From NCBI GenBank assembly GCA_037179385.1, contig CM074185.1:5947371-6011370 (forward strand): a stretch of 64,000 bases of DNA, in the 5' to 3' direction. The translations under genes were made by a program, and so were the position numbers. Below, in pieces: positions 43,881 through 56,159 of this stretch; within the stretch, counting starts at the first letter, position 1; each line of letters begins with the position of its first letter. This DNA is from Holothuria scabra. Taxonomy: Eukaryota > Echinodermata > Holothuroidea > Aspidochirotida > Holothuriidae. The notes beneath the pieces were generated by a model, which ran no database searches, was not told where the DNA came from, and saw nothing but the letters and a program-made list of their open reading frames with translations.

Positions 43881-43953
43881 CGGTCAAGATTGGGGACGAT
43901 GAGTCGACTTTGCCCCCTCACAAGAAAATCCTGGCTACGCCCCTGCCAGACTC

Positions 43954-44655
43954 TGTTGTACAGGGGGTGTGTGGGGGTGGGGACTCGACCCCAAATGGGA
44001 TAGCCACGTCCCTATTTACTCTTTTAACATCTGCTTACCATCTGAAATTGTGAACTGATAAGATCTTGTTGTAGAAGCCAACGTTTTTTGCAATACAAAC
44101 TCTATATTTTGAAATAATTGTTTAAAAAGAGTTGAATTCTCAAGTTGTTTGCCTACTAAACACCTAACTGTGGATCGTTTTAAAACAAAAAAGGCAAAAC
44201 ATGTGCTTGCTTCCCCTAATCTAGTTACGTTATTAACTGCACAAATGATAGTGATTCTCGTTTCATACGGTCGTGATTTACTTCTGCTGAATAAATCATT
44301 GCTTAGGGAAATCTAAAGTCTACAAATCACATTCGTTCATCGCGTCTTAAGAATATTGGGAGAGATGCCGTAAGTGGCATCCATAGTCAGATAGTAGCGT
44401 TAATGAAATCGAGTTGACGGATTAATTATATTGAAAGATAAAAAACGAGACTTTTTTCTGGAAATTTCCTTAGATGTATATCAGTGCAGGCGTTTATCGC
44501 ATGAATGCTGTCATTGAATACAGGACCGGTTGCTCGGTCGCTCAGTGAAGCTTAGTTTTATAAATTCTTTCCAGTAAAATGTCGCTACATGACAGATTAA
44601 TATAGGCCGTTATGTTGAATAAATTATTTATAGCATGGTACTGTATATTTATTAC
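43954..44655. other. non-coding stretch before the duplication junction
   Basis: AT-rich, no gene or full element recognised. Confidence 0.5.
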
Positions 44656-44758
44656 CAGAGGCAGATTTAGGATATGGGACGGGGGCCCTGGCTCCGGTTC
44701 CAACTGAAAAAAGTCGAACTTTTTTACTTCGTAGAACAATTATAAGACCCTATCCCAA
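44656..44758 (+). mobile_element. hAT-like left end cut at the duplication junction
   Basis: CAGAGGCAGATTTAGGAT, then GGGGGCCCTGGC, resembles the CAGAGGCGGAT-type ends of other hAT elements. The sequence ends abruptly at 44758, where unit 2 starts, so its right part is missing here. Confidence 0.55.
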
Positions 44759-45000
44759 CTATAAATCAGATATGAAACTTGACTTAGTCAAGTCTGCATG
44801 TGGTGGGCTTCTTTTCCTCCTTGAGCAACAAGAGTTATTCAGGCAGAAATGAAAGATGTAACAAAAAGTAAGAGAGGACGATTCATCGTGTCCTTTTTAA
44901 AACAAACGCAGTATTTCCTTGTTTCCTTCTTAATACCTTCTATGGGAGTTATTCTCATATTCGATCTCCTTTCATAATTTAAAATTTTCCTGGCAATTAA

Positions 45001-45284
45001 AAGTCCGATCCTCTCATCCCAAACAGTTTCAGTTCACCTAAAATGACTTACTCAAGCCTCTCACAACTGTCCGAAAATTCATTCTCATCCAAACACAAAC
45101 TGCTTCAGGGTACAGTATACAATACCCCAAATGTGTAATCAAAACACTGTCTATACAGTGCATGATGTGAAATATGAGGTTGAGTACTCTGCATTTTTAA
45201 ACTTAGTGTCCATCAAAGAGTTGAGCCATTTGAGAATTTATTTGGATTACTACAAAAAATAAAAAAAGTTTTGGGTGTGAGGAC
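45001..45284 (+). mobile_element. TTAA-flanked MITE, unit-2 partner of 23015-23298
   Basis: Same ends and same TTAA on both sides (44997-45000, 45285-45288). Confidence 0.85.
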
Positions 45285-45829
45285 TTAAGATACAATATAT
45301 GTAAGTTATTACAAGAAGTGGACGGTACCTGGACTTGCTCGTTAGCCTAGGGTAGTCGTTGTGCATGAAATCCGCCAGCGGAGTGTTCAAATTCCAGGAG
45401 AAAATGAGACAACTGCTTGAACTCTGAATACACGTTTACCCATAGGCACGTTTAGGACTTACACATATACTTCCAAAGTTTGGGCAAAATGTGTTTTCTG
45501 ATTCCTTAACACATCATTTTAGAATGTAGCCGCCTTCAGTATGAGAAGGCTAACACGAAGGATTTTTTTGTGTGTAACGATAATGGAGTGGGTGATCCCA
45601 TATTGCAAATTCATGGAGGAGTTGATAGGACTGTGAAAATTCTCCAAAATTGCCACATCCTCTCATTCCAGATCTTATTTCTATTCTCCTAACCTATACC
45701 TTCTTACCTAAGCCCCTCTATAACTATCTATAACTCATCCTCATTCAGACAGAATCTTCGTCTGTCGCTTTAAAGATCAGTAGACCTACACATGTTGTGT
45801 AATACGAGCTACAGTACTCCGATTTTTGG

Positions 45830-47005
45830 TTTCCCGAAAGGGAAAACCTATAGACTCATGCAGACAAAACTTTTGCAAAACGTGTAGGATCTTGCATCTT
45901 AGTGTTGGCGCATACTTTGGCTCATCGACTCAAGTTTCTTAACATTGGTGCACAAGTACTAAGCGGTTACATAATTGTTCACTGTCTGAAGCCAATGACC
46001 GGCTTTATCGAAGATTGGTTTTGATGACTCAGCCAGACGAGACCATTTATAACGTGGGCAATTGTGTGCTGTTTCTACAAAGATAGTATTGTTTGCAATT
46101 GAAGAAAAAACCGAACACTTTTTGTTCTGTTTGATTCGTTTTATATATTTTATGATAACAGATTTTTAATTCATAGTTCAGACCTTGAGCCTGGAACAGC
46201 AACTTTTGACGAGAGAAATATTTTCACCTCCTTTAAAATGTTTCTAACCTTCATTGGGCATTGGGTTACGTAACAGGTATCTATAGAGTTTCAAATAAGA
46301 TTTAGAACGCGTGGAAACCGTATGGAAACCGAGAGAAAGCCTTCAGAAGAAAGGCATATGCGTTAGCACTTTGTGGGAAGGCATCATTCCCTCGGCAGTT
46401 ATTTTAAAGGCGGCCTTCTGGTGGCTTTTCACCGAGGATTTGTTAAAAAAGATATCCACAAAACAAAAATTTACCCTGTGTCCTTCAAACCCGGTCGCAA
46501 TTCCTTTTCCTAACCGTCAAGATATTTCATTTTAAAGATTGGTTATTTTTATTAAAAATACCGCTGCTTTTTAACAAAGCCACAAAAGTTGTGTAATGTG
46601 GGCACATTGCCTCCGATTTTTTTTGTTTTTCTAAATAAGACATAAGGTCATTTTGTCCTTGAGATTATAAACTATGGGAATATGTAAATAACTTTGCCTT
46701 TAGATCAAGCATTACCCTTCACCTTACGTAGAGTACAATCACCACTGTTGATTAATATTTTCTGCAGCGGCATCAAAATTATAAATAAGATGAATTCAAT
46801 GTGAAATTAATGAGTCACGATGACATCACAAATTTACATGATGCACGACATCAAAAGAAAAAAAGTTGCATTACTTTAGAAATTTGTATCTTCAGAACGC
46901 TATATGCTATTGTGATGATTTTTCGCCTCCTAATTATTTTTCTGCATATCTTGAATTTAATGAATTTTGTCTCCGGAATATGCCTTTAATTATCCTTTCG
47001 GGAAA
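45830..47005 (+). mobile_element. 12-bp-TIR element, unit-2 forward copy
   Basis: Perfect TTTCCCGAAAGG/CCTTTCGGGAAA ends kept. It differs from unit 1 near 46463 (AAACAAAAATTT instead of AAAGAAAAAATTT) and by one T near 46922, which changes the local short frames and argues that they are not coding. Confidence 0.7.
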
Positions 47006-49464
47006 TGTTTCATAATTCAGTTTTGCATTTAATTTGCTGTCAATCAAAGAGCTTTGCCGATAATTTCACCTTGAAAAATTTCTGATATCTTGCAATACTG
47101 AGCAATCATGGTGTAGTCCTTTACGTGGCTTATACTCTTCTATATACCAGCAAGAAACTGATCGTATTTCGGTGCAGGAACACAGCTCTAAGATTTAGTT
47201 TCGGCAAAATAACGAAAATATGCCTTACATTATTTGAATTGTACAAGAACTTACGACGCTTCAAGGTACTATGCAATCTACCATTTGATTTAGTTTTGCT
47301 GTTGAGTGAACAAGACAGCAATCTTAGCCCTGGGAATTACGAGCCTGATTATTTTGATTAATATTTCATGTTTTGTTATATTTATGCATATAGTTTTGCA
47401 ACTCTATAATAGATAGGCCTATATTTCAGTCTTCCGACACCGTTGCACTAGTGTGACACTAGTAGCATAAGGCTGTATCATGATTAAATGGCTCATTGAG
47501 AAGTAGGCTACCAGGCTACCTAGTGCTTAGTCCTCAATCAGGCCCCACACCAGAGCTGCGAACCTCCAAATTATTAATTTAGATTTACATGAAAAAAACT
47601 GGGATGGTGTCTCAAATCTGGAGATTTTTAGAAATTTTTCAGCACCTGCTTGGTGTGACTGAACATGTTGCATGCAAATTCCAGGGTCCAGGGACCAAAT
47701 CCAGGGGAGGGACCAAGGTTTGATCCACAGGTGATCTAAGCTCCCTGACAGTGACAAAGCTAGGACTTTTTCCGGGGGATGAGGCAAGCATCTACATTTT
47801 CCTAATTTTTAAATGTGCATGAACTCAGTGACTTCACCTCTTATAATAGAGCCTGTGCTGGACGCGGAGTGAGCAGAAAAGTTAGTTTTTTGAAGCAAAT
47901 ATTTCTAAATATGGAGCTTGTATTGCAGAAGAGCTTAGATTCTGGGAGTTTACTGTAAGGAAATATGAAAATTTGGGCATTATTGACTTGAAGAATCTGC
48001 ACTTGCTATTTGATATCTGAGATTGCATGGTAACTCAGGTTCGTTGCTGTTACTGAGGCTTCTCGGCGACTTTTAAAAGTTTCCGAAAATTTGCTGCCCT
48101 TTTAAGAAAGAATCTTTTAAAATCAAAACCCTATGTTGAAGTAAACTGCACTGTAGTAGCCCGGAGAAGTTTACCAGGCTGATTAAATATGAGCGAGCAC
48201 TACTTCCATTGGGCATGGCAATTCGGGACGCGCAAAGCGCGAAAATGTTTTCTATTTGAACCAATAAATACAAATAGGGAGCCTTTATTGGAGAGAATTC
48301 GGAATTTTATGAAAAAATTGGAATAAACGCACTGTAGTTGACTGGTGTCCCATACAAGCAAATTTCCGAATGTTTCACTTCCAAAGCCGTCGGGGGTGGG
48401 GGATCTGACCAGAAATGATGACACGCAATTGACGCCTGTACTGACACATGTCCCCCTTGAGCCAGCATTCATCACAGCCAGAAGGTAGTGACCATTGGTG
48501 TCTTTGGTCACAGCTCTATCCATATAGACGAATACGATCAGCACATGTGTTTAGTGGGTGTAGACCGCCATTAATGGGGTCTATCAACCTTAAATCGTCT
48601 TCATTCATTTTCTAAATGAATTTCAAAACCCAAATATTCAGCGAAATTGAAGGAATCGAAATACAACTAAGTGTTCAATCATCCATTATACAGGTTAGCA
48701 AGGAAATTGAAAGATTTGAGGTGACAGACCCCAGTTTTGCCGACTGAAATCAGACTATCACTACCACTCGCCCTCCGGATTTGTCTACAGACCTCCAAAC
48801 GCGTCGAGGGTGTCGAAAAAATGGCTGAATATGCATTTCAAAATTGTTCACATTTAAAGCCGGGAATTTTAAGAATGATATATTTATCCCACTGGCATGG
48901 TTGGTCTAATTTTACCTAGTCACTCCACGTACCCGCCCTAATTTATTCCGTGCCCAACGTCACTAATCTCGGTGAATTATGCTGTTCACAATCAATAATA
49001 ACACTATTATCTCGTGGCTATGTCGTTTGTTTTCTTCGTTTGTTTATTGAATTCTCTGTGACACCTCCAAGGAGGTTAAAGAGACTTATATGCATTCAAT
49101 ATACATCATACATCGTGACCTTGGAATTAAGCTATATACGTAACATTGATTTGAACTAGAAAAACAGGGTCAGCACGAATCGCTCCAATGACCCAGTGCC
49201 CGCAGTTTTTTTTTTTTTCCTTATTTTTTTTTGGGGGGGGGGCGACTCTTTTTACCTTTCACCATTGATTCTACTTTTTTCCTAGAACATTTCCAAACCT
49301 TTGAAAAAAGGATCCTTGAAATTTCGAATGATCCCAGTTTTATTAGATGCCCTCCTCCAGTTGTCCGGTCCTCCTCTGGGAGCTTTCAGGGGGTGAAAAA
49401 TTTTCAGGGTCAAAACTGATAAAACTCGTAGAAGCCAAATTGCTATTTTTCATCTCCTTTATTG

Positions 49465-49830
49465 AAAGAGGCTCATTGAGTTGATATCCGAAACTTATGA
49501 GAGTGTTTAAGGGTCATTACCATATGAAAATGCTTATAGTTAGCATATTAAGTGAAGAGTCATATCCAACCAATAGTTACGAAAAAAGTGGAAATTTGGG
49601 ATTTTGTGGTGTCCTGACTTGTTACTGTTTTGTACATAATATGAAAAAGTTTCTGGTCACAAATTTTTGAAATCTGAATTAAACCACTAAGTGCTCACTT
49701 CTAAGACAGTTATTTTTATGAAGGATGCGGGGATTGTCTAAGTTGGACCATTTGTCATTGGTTTGTGAAGAAAACATAACAGCTTTGGAAATTTTTTTGA
49801 ATATCATGAACCAACTCAATGAGCCTCTTT
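49465..49830. mobile_element. 19-bp-TIR MITE, unit-2 partner
   Basis: Same perfect ends as 27479-27845; one base shorter through a T-run. Confidence 0.78.
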
Positions 49831-49870
49831 AAAATATCTGCAATGAAGAACGATGGAAGGAAAACTTTAA

Positions 49871-50161
49871 AGGCCCTGTTCTCTCACCCCAAACAGTACC
49901 AATTCTCCTAACCTTCTTAATGAAGCCTCTCCCACAATTTTCTGAACTTCATCCTCATCCATACACAATCCCAGTTTATTGCTTTAGGGCGAGTATAGAA
50001 AAACTCAATTTATATAATCAAAACACTCTCAGTACTGCTGTATAATATAAGCTTTGGCACTCTGCATTGTTTGAATTAGCTGTCAATCAAAGAGCTGAGC
50101 CAATTGGGAATTTCGGTACCCGGGTACCAAAACTGTAGTTTGGGGTGAATGGTTTGGCCCT
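49871..50161 (+). mobile_element. TTAA-flanked MITE, unit-2 partner of 27886-28176
   Basis: TTAA on both sides (49867-49870, 50162-50165), same length as in unit 1. Confidence 0.88.
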
Positions 50162-50874
50162 TTAAGGTTAAAAAGTCTTCTCTCATTGTTCGAAACTGAA
50201 ATAGCTAAAGGATTCACCGATCTGAGAGGCCAGTTGATGTGGGAATCATCCATAACGCGAGGTTCGTCATTCACATCCGAATGGAATGTATTACATTTGT
50301 CAATTAACAGTCTAGAAGGAAGCAGGATGGAGATTTCCTAGAACATGGATTAATTCTTCAAGGGTGCCTCTAACCCTTTGTGCATCCAACGTAAGCGTTG
50401 TATCACCTGCATACCATATAGCGATTTTATTTCAATGTTTACTGTACCGCCTTGGAATAAATTATTTGCAAGTTTTTTGTTTTTGTTTTTTTTTTTTTTC
50501 TGAGGGGGAGGGGGGTTAAAGTCTTCCACACACACGAACGCAAGAAGAAAAGATACGGGCTAAGTGTGTGGCAGCCTTGTTTTACTCACCACAGTAAAAT
50601 AGTGTGTTAACTGCATACAAAAAATCCAGAAGAGAAGCCATTGTTACATGCACAAGAACATACCATTACAATGTACAAGTGTCGACCATTGTGCAAGAAT
50701 GTCTTTGTCCATTGGATAATTTTTTTTCCAAATTTGAATTCCCTTATAGGTTTGAAAATGAAAGGCCTGCCATACTTACTTATCAAATGACTTCCCGAAA
50801 TAAACCTGATGCTTTCCCCTATAGATCAATCATGTCAAACCAAAGATTTCAATCAAAACTTAAGTGTGAAAAAA

Positions 50875-51756
50875 TTTCCCGCAAGGATTATTAAAGGCAT
50901 TTTCCCGGACACAAAATTCATTAACTTCAAGATATGCAGAAAAATTTTCTTTTTTAGGAGGCGAAAACTTCATCTCAATAGTATATAGCTTTCCGGATAC
51001 AAGTATATAAAGTAATGCAACTTTTTCTTTTGATTTGGTGCATCATATAAATCTGTGATGTCATCGCGGCTCATTAATTTGACATTACATTCAATTTATT
51101 TATAATTTTTATGCCACTGCAAGAAATATTAACCAACAGTGGTAGTTGTGTTCTACGTATGGTGAAGGGTAATGCTTGACCTACAGGCAAAAATATTTAA
51201 ACATTCCAAAATTTCAAGGACAAAACGAGACTTTAACTTATATACAAAGACAAAACGAATGAGAGACAGTGTGCCTACATTGCATAACTTTTTGTGGCTT
51301 TGTTGAAGAGCAGCGGTATTGTTTAACAGAAGAAACCAATCTTTAAAATGAGATGTGTTGAGTTAGGAAAAGGAATTGCGACAGGGTTTCAAGGACACGC
51401 ATGGATTTTTGGAGAAAATCTGTTATGATTGTAATATACATGAAACGAATCAAACAGAATAACAAGTGTTCTGGTTTTTTCTTCAATTGCAAACAATCCT
51501 GTTTTTGTAGAAACAGAGCACACAATTGCCCACGTTATAAATGGTCTCGTCGGGCTGAGTCATCAAAACCAATTTTCGATAAAGCCAGTCTTTGGCTTCT
51601 GGCAGAGTGAACAATTATGTAGTGGCGTAGTACTTGTGCACCAATGTTAAGAGAGTCGATGAGCCTTAGTATACGCCAACACTAAAATGCACGATCCTAC
51701 ACATGTTTTGCAAAAGTCTTGTCTGCATGAGTCCATAGGTTTTCCCTTTCGAGAAA
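50875..51756 (-). mobile_element. 12-bp-TIR element, unit-2 reverse copy
   Basis: Same decayed ends as 28889-29771. Within 50898-50950 there are three single-base changes and two run-length changes against unit 1, the densest cluster of differences I noticed. Confidence 0.7.
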
Positions 51757-52427
51757 CCAAAAATGGAATATACTGCCATCGTGCTTTGTGGTTAGCATAA
51801 GTAACGGAAGAGAAAACAAGGCTGTGAGTCACAATTACTGGAAAATGCCAATAACTAACTTAGTTACTTACGGTCATTACTAACTACCGGTAACCTATTA
51901 ATCTCCCCTTCATGACAGCATTCTACTGTTTTGTCCAATAACAGACGGCAAGATAACCTTTATACGATTTGCAATGCATTTGGCACCAATCCCATCGTAT
52001 TTAACAGGGTAATTGACCTGCGACCTTTTGAGGTCGGAATAAGCGTAATATATAATATAGTATAATATATAATAATATAATAAATAAGCATTACACGCCT
52101 ACACCTAAACCGCCCACTTGCACAGGAGACCAATTCCAACCTACTGAACGTGCATAAAAGAGTCTAACAAATTTCAAAAAAAAACTTGGCCTACTTGATA
52201 GGGTTAGAATGAATAAGATGATCAGAACGCAATCCCCACATCATGTATCAGAATATGCGGCAAGTTTTCCGGAAGTCAGAAAGAACTAAGGCGACAGTGT
52301 GTCGCCGGAGTAACATTCGGAATGTATTTAGATCGGGGATTTCTTTTCCTTCAAATGTCGATTTTAAAATCAAAATAGTTCATTCCTTTAAACCACTCGT
52401 TTCCGGTTTTGAAACTAGTCCTTTTGA

Positions 52428-52678
52428 CCCTTTACCGTTGTTTGGGTCCTTTTGGACCCATGCGGAGAGCTCGGCTGTCACACATCTTTACTGTTTCACG
52501 CGGAGCTCGAAACTGCGAGCAGCTACCCGAAAATTCGGCCACAAGAGCGAGAGAGACAATAGTTTAAGGTCACGGGGCCAATGGCCTACGGAAGCCGATG
52601 CGAAGCGGGCTACGTCCGCTTTTCCGCCCAATCCCGAGGCGCGCAAATATGCACCGATCGGAGCACAACGGTAAAGGG
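52428..52678. mobile_element. piggyBac-like MITE, unit-2 partner
   Basis: Identical ends and length to 30442-30692, with TTGA before and TTAA after (52679-52682). Confidence 0.87.
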
Positions 52679-53686
52679 TTAATGTCATTGACATTTTGTT
52701 TGTCAAAATCAACGTTTAATGCAAAGGTCGCGTCCACTGATAATATCATCACATTCCAAATTGTGACAACGAAATTAAAACCGAAAAAACAATGGGTCAC
52801 CGCATCAAAACTTGGACAAAAGACACAAAACAACATAAAGACACAATCTACAAACTTCAAATCTAATAACGAGACCGGCCTCATTAAAAAGTTCAGAAGA
52901 CAAAGTATAAGATTAAAAAGTATGCAACCACCAAGACTTTGCCCTGATATAAAAGCTTTCAGTGACGTCACAAGTTCGGCCATTTTGACCGGCAAAAACT
53001 AGTGCAGTGTGCTAGCTCGTGATAGCAAGTTGAGCAGCTGGCGACCCAGGTGTTGACTGTTGCACTAAAACACTGTTTATTTTTTCCAGGTGGTAGGCAT
53101 GGCTTTTAATTGTGATGGCACTTGAAAGCATTCTATACAGTGCAAAAATACAGCATTTCCACCGGCCCCATTCATTTTGTTTTGTCAGTCCCTTGCATCC
53201 CTGTGGTCAGAGTGCGCACCTCTAGTACAAAACGTCAGGCCCGAAGTCACGCAGACAAGACACTGAAAGGAGCCCAAAACCTTTCCAGGGGGCGGAAACT
53301 TTTCTGGGGTCCAAACGAGTTCAAATGCATTTAGTCAATGGCAAACTTCACAAGTCACGAGAAGGGCGAAAAATTCAGAAAGGGGTGGGCTTCGCCCCAT
53401 TGGTCCCCTTCCTTTCAAAAACGTACAAATAAACAGTCACGCAGTAACAATGGGACAACTCAAACCGGACGGACAAAACAAACGCTAACCATCAACCATC
53501 CACACACCAAACATGGAACGAAAAGGTTTTCCACCAACGGAAAAGACGCACCAACCCCCACCCCTCCACCCAAACGAACCGCACATTCGCCCACAGGCGC
53601 CTTCAACACCAACTTCGGCCCTAAGACAACAAAAACCAAAAACATCCCACACCACGCTTAAAGATCATCCCAATTCAGGAGGCAAC

Positions 53687-53832
53687 ACCCCCCAAACGCA
53701 ACACGTACGTGACGATGCCAGAAGGCAACACCACGCCCCGAAGGCAACACCACGCCCGAAGGAAATAACACGCCCTAAGGCAACAACACCCCAAAGGCAA
53801 CAACACGTCCGAAGGCAACAACACTTTAAAAG
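53687..53832 (+). repeat. GGCAACA minisatellite, unit-2 partner
   Basis: Same unit number and order as 31700-31845; I see no expansion or contraction, unusual for a minisatellite if the copies were old. Confidence 0.75.
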
Positions 53833-54356
53833 CACTGGACAAATATACAGGAACACCTTGCCCAAGGATGCCCCTGGAAAATATAAATCAAAAGTTATTA
53901 GCAAACACCCCTTTTTGTTCTATTGTCTTCGACTTGGTGGATAATATGTATATATGAAATGAAATGTCATCATTTAATAAATATGATAAATATCTTTGAC
54001 TGAGAGGAGACATGATTGAGGTGTTAGAATTGTGTCAGGGGTGCACGATGAGAGATATAACGGAAAAGTTTCTTAAGTTTGGTACTATTACTCATACCCG
54101 TCTTCATAGTCAGAAGCTACTTAAAGAGTTTGTAGACTCAATATTAGAAAATTTAGTTTTTCGTGTAGAGTTGTTGACGTTTAGAATAGCCTTCCTGAAA
54201 GTGTAGTCTCAGTTGCAAGTGTTTTCAAATTTGAGTGAGCTCTGGATAGGTTTTGGGCTGGCCAAGAGATCGTGTATAACTATGAAGCAGTGATTTGTAT
54301 GTTAAGTAACCGGCTAGTATGGCAGTCACCCATTTGCGCTGAGCTTGCTGCTACTA

Positions 54357-55698
54357 CACTGTTAAAAATTTCTGTAAATTTACAGACTTTTTTTAACTTA
54401 AACTTTTGTATTTTACTATTAATAGAGATTTTCTGTATCTTTACAGACACTTTGTATTGCTACAACAAAAAAAGGTTGTTTAACATGTATTTTCTGTTTA
54501 TTTGAAAAACCATTTCTGTCTGCTTTTTTAACCAAATTTTACTGCTTTGTAAAACTTTTTCTGTAAATTTACAGAAATTTTAACAGTATTTTTTTTTTCT
54601 GATTTCACATAAATATACTGTCATTTAACAAACATTCATTTTGTTTTTAAGCTGAAAAAGAAACAAAAATAAGCCCAAACAAACAAATAAGAAATAGCCA
54701 GAAAATTTTCAATATATAACATGCACCGTTGTGCGAAGTTTCAGTTAAAAAAAACATTTTTGGCAAATTTATGGCCCTATTTGAAAATTAACTTACATTT
54801 ATTATAAAAGCATACTTAGTTATTACGTTCTTAGTTATAAATATCATACAACTGGTGTTTTGTCACACATTTTTAAGTAAAAAGAAATTGTAAGGCCCTA
54901 ATTTCAGAGCACTGACAATTGGTATACTGATGTCAACTAATCTCCACAGGCGCTCATGCACTTGATCGGAGCAAATTAAAAACGTTTCACAAATTTACTT
55001 GAAAGAGTCTGTAAATTTACCACTTTATGACGTAAATCTCATTTTGCATAAATGGGTGGAGCTTATTTTGTAGGCATTTTCCTAACAAAAGGATTGCTGT
55101 TGCTTTGAATAATATCTTCTTTGGGGTTTTTTAATCAGGAAGTGATAAACTTATTGTTTACCTTGTCTGGAAATGTTTGCAACCAATGTATTTGCATTCT
55201 TTGTCATATTTATTTTAAAAACAATTATTATATTGTACAAAAAATGTGACTTTCCAATTACAAAGTTCCTAGAGATAGCAGTCTATTTGACAACAACATG
55301 ACAACAAAGCATCCTCAATGTGTTTTGATTGAAAACAACTTCCTAACGACACATTACGTTGGTAAGCAAATACCTGATCTACGTAATGGTGAAGTGTATG
55401 TCACGTAATAACATATGAAAGGTATAAAAGCGATATTATAATAAATATTAAAACGTCGGGAATGAAAACAGTAGGCTGTAAATTCACGTAAAATTAAGGT
55501 AAACAAAACAGAACAATTCTGTAATTCGATTTTACAGTAGACTTTTGTAAACTAATTTACATGCAAAAACTGTAAAGAAAAAACAAACCCTTAATGTTTT
55601 TTCATGATTACAGTCTGGCTGTAAAAAAAACATTATTTGGTTGGAAAAAAATTTGCCATAAAAATTATGTAAATTTACAGAGAAATTTTTTAACAGTG
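54357..55698. mobile_element. TA-flanked CACTGTTA-type element, unit-2 partner
   Basis: Same ends and TA flanks as 32370-33714; shorter by a few bases in T- and A-runs near 54465 and 54592. Confidence 0.78.
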
Positions 55699-56159
55699 TA
55701 CATCCGTTGTGGAGGTTTCATAAGGTGATGAAGATGTGGACCTAGAGGTCTTTTAGACCTGTGTCCACTGATGTTCCTAAGTTATGATATAGCTCTGAGT
55801 ATTTCCAGTTTCGTAGAAATAATTTTGGCAATATCCATCGTATAAATATTTACCATAGTATAAAAAATCAAATTAACAAGACGAAAAGCATACACTAACA
55901 ATACATGACAACAGTTTGTACAAAAAGTGAGAGTTGTTTTCCCGACACCGGCCTTATCCCCTATTTTAATGACTTACTGGTTTTACAACATAAGTTCAAA
56001 GTAGTCCATTCCGCAAATAATTTGTGACTTTCTTGTTGTAAAACTCAAATTGCCGGCTTTGTTTCCCTTTAGAATTAAAAGTGTATTAATGACCTTGAAA
56101 ATTTCCTGTTTGCCTGAATAGCATGTTGCACAGAGAGGGCTTTATTAATTACATCACTC

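Larger units (their letters stand above)
41203..43945. mobile_element. hAT-like element E, perfect 8-bp target duplication
   Basis: CCAGACTC stands at 41195-41202 and 43946-43953. Left end CACTAGCGTAGCCAGCGG with G- and C-tracts; right end ATCCTGGCTACGCCCCTG. The 2,743-bp interior holds two core units (about 43575-43880), CGCGCGCTTCGCGCGC-type palindromes at about 41514 and 41896, an inner CAGGCCCGTAGCCAGGGGG end at 43026 and an inverted-repeat block at 42144-42390, so it is probably a composite of nested insertions. No transposase frame. Confidence 0.88.
22773..44758 (+). repeat. unit 1 of a 22-kb direct tandem duplication
   Basis: From CTATAAATCAGATATGAAAC at 22773 onward the sequence is found again from 44759, offset 21,986 at the start and drifting to 22,007 at the window end through small length changes. 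The copies have the same order of every element listed below. Differences I could verify include 28421 T versus 50406 C, 32196 G versus 54183 A, three single-base changes within about 28914-28940, and many homopolymer length changes. By eye that is well under 1% divergence. Positions 41994-44758 lack a partner only because the window ends. Confidence 0.97.
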
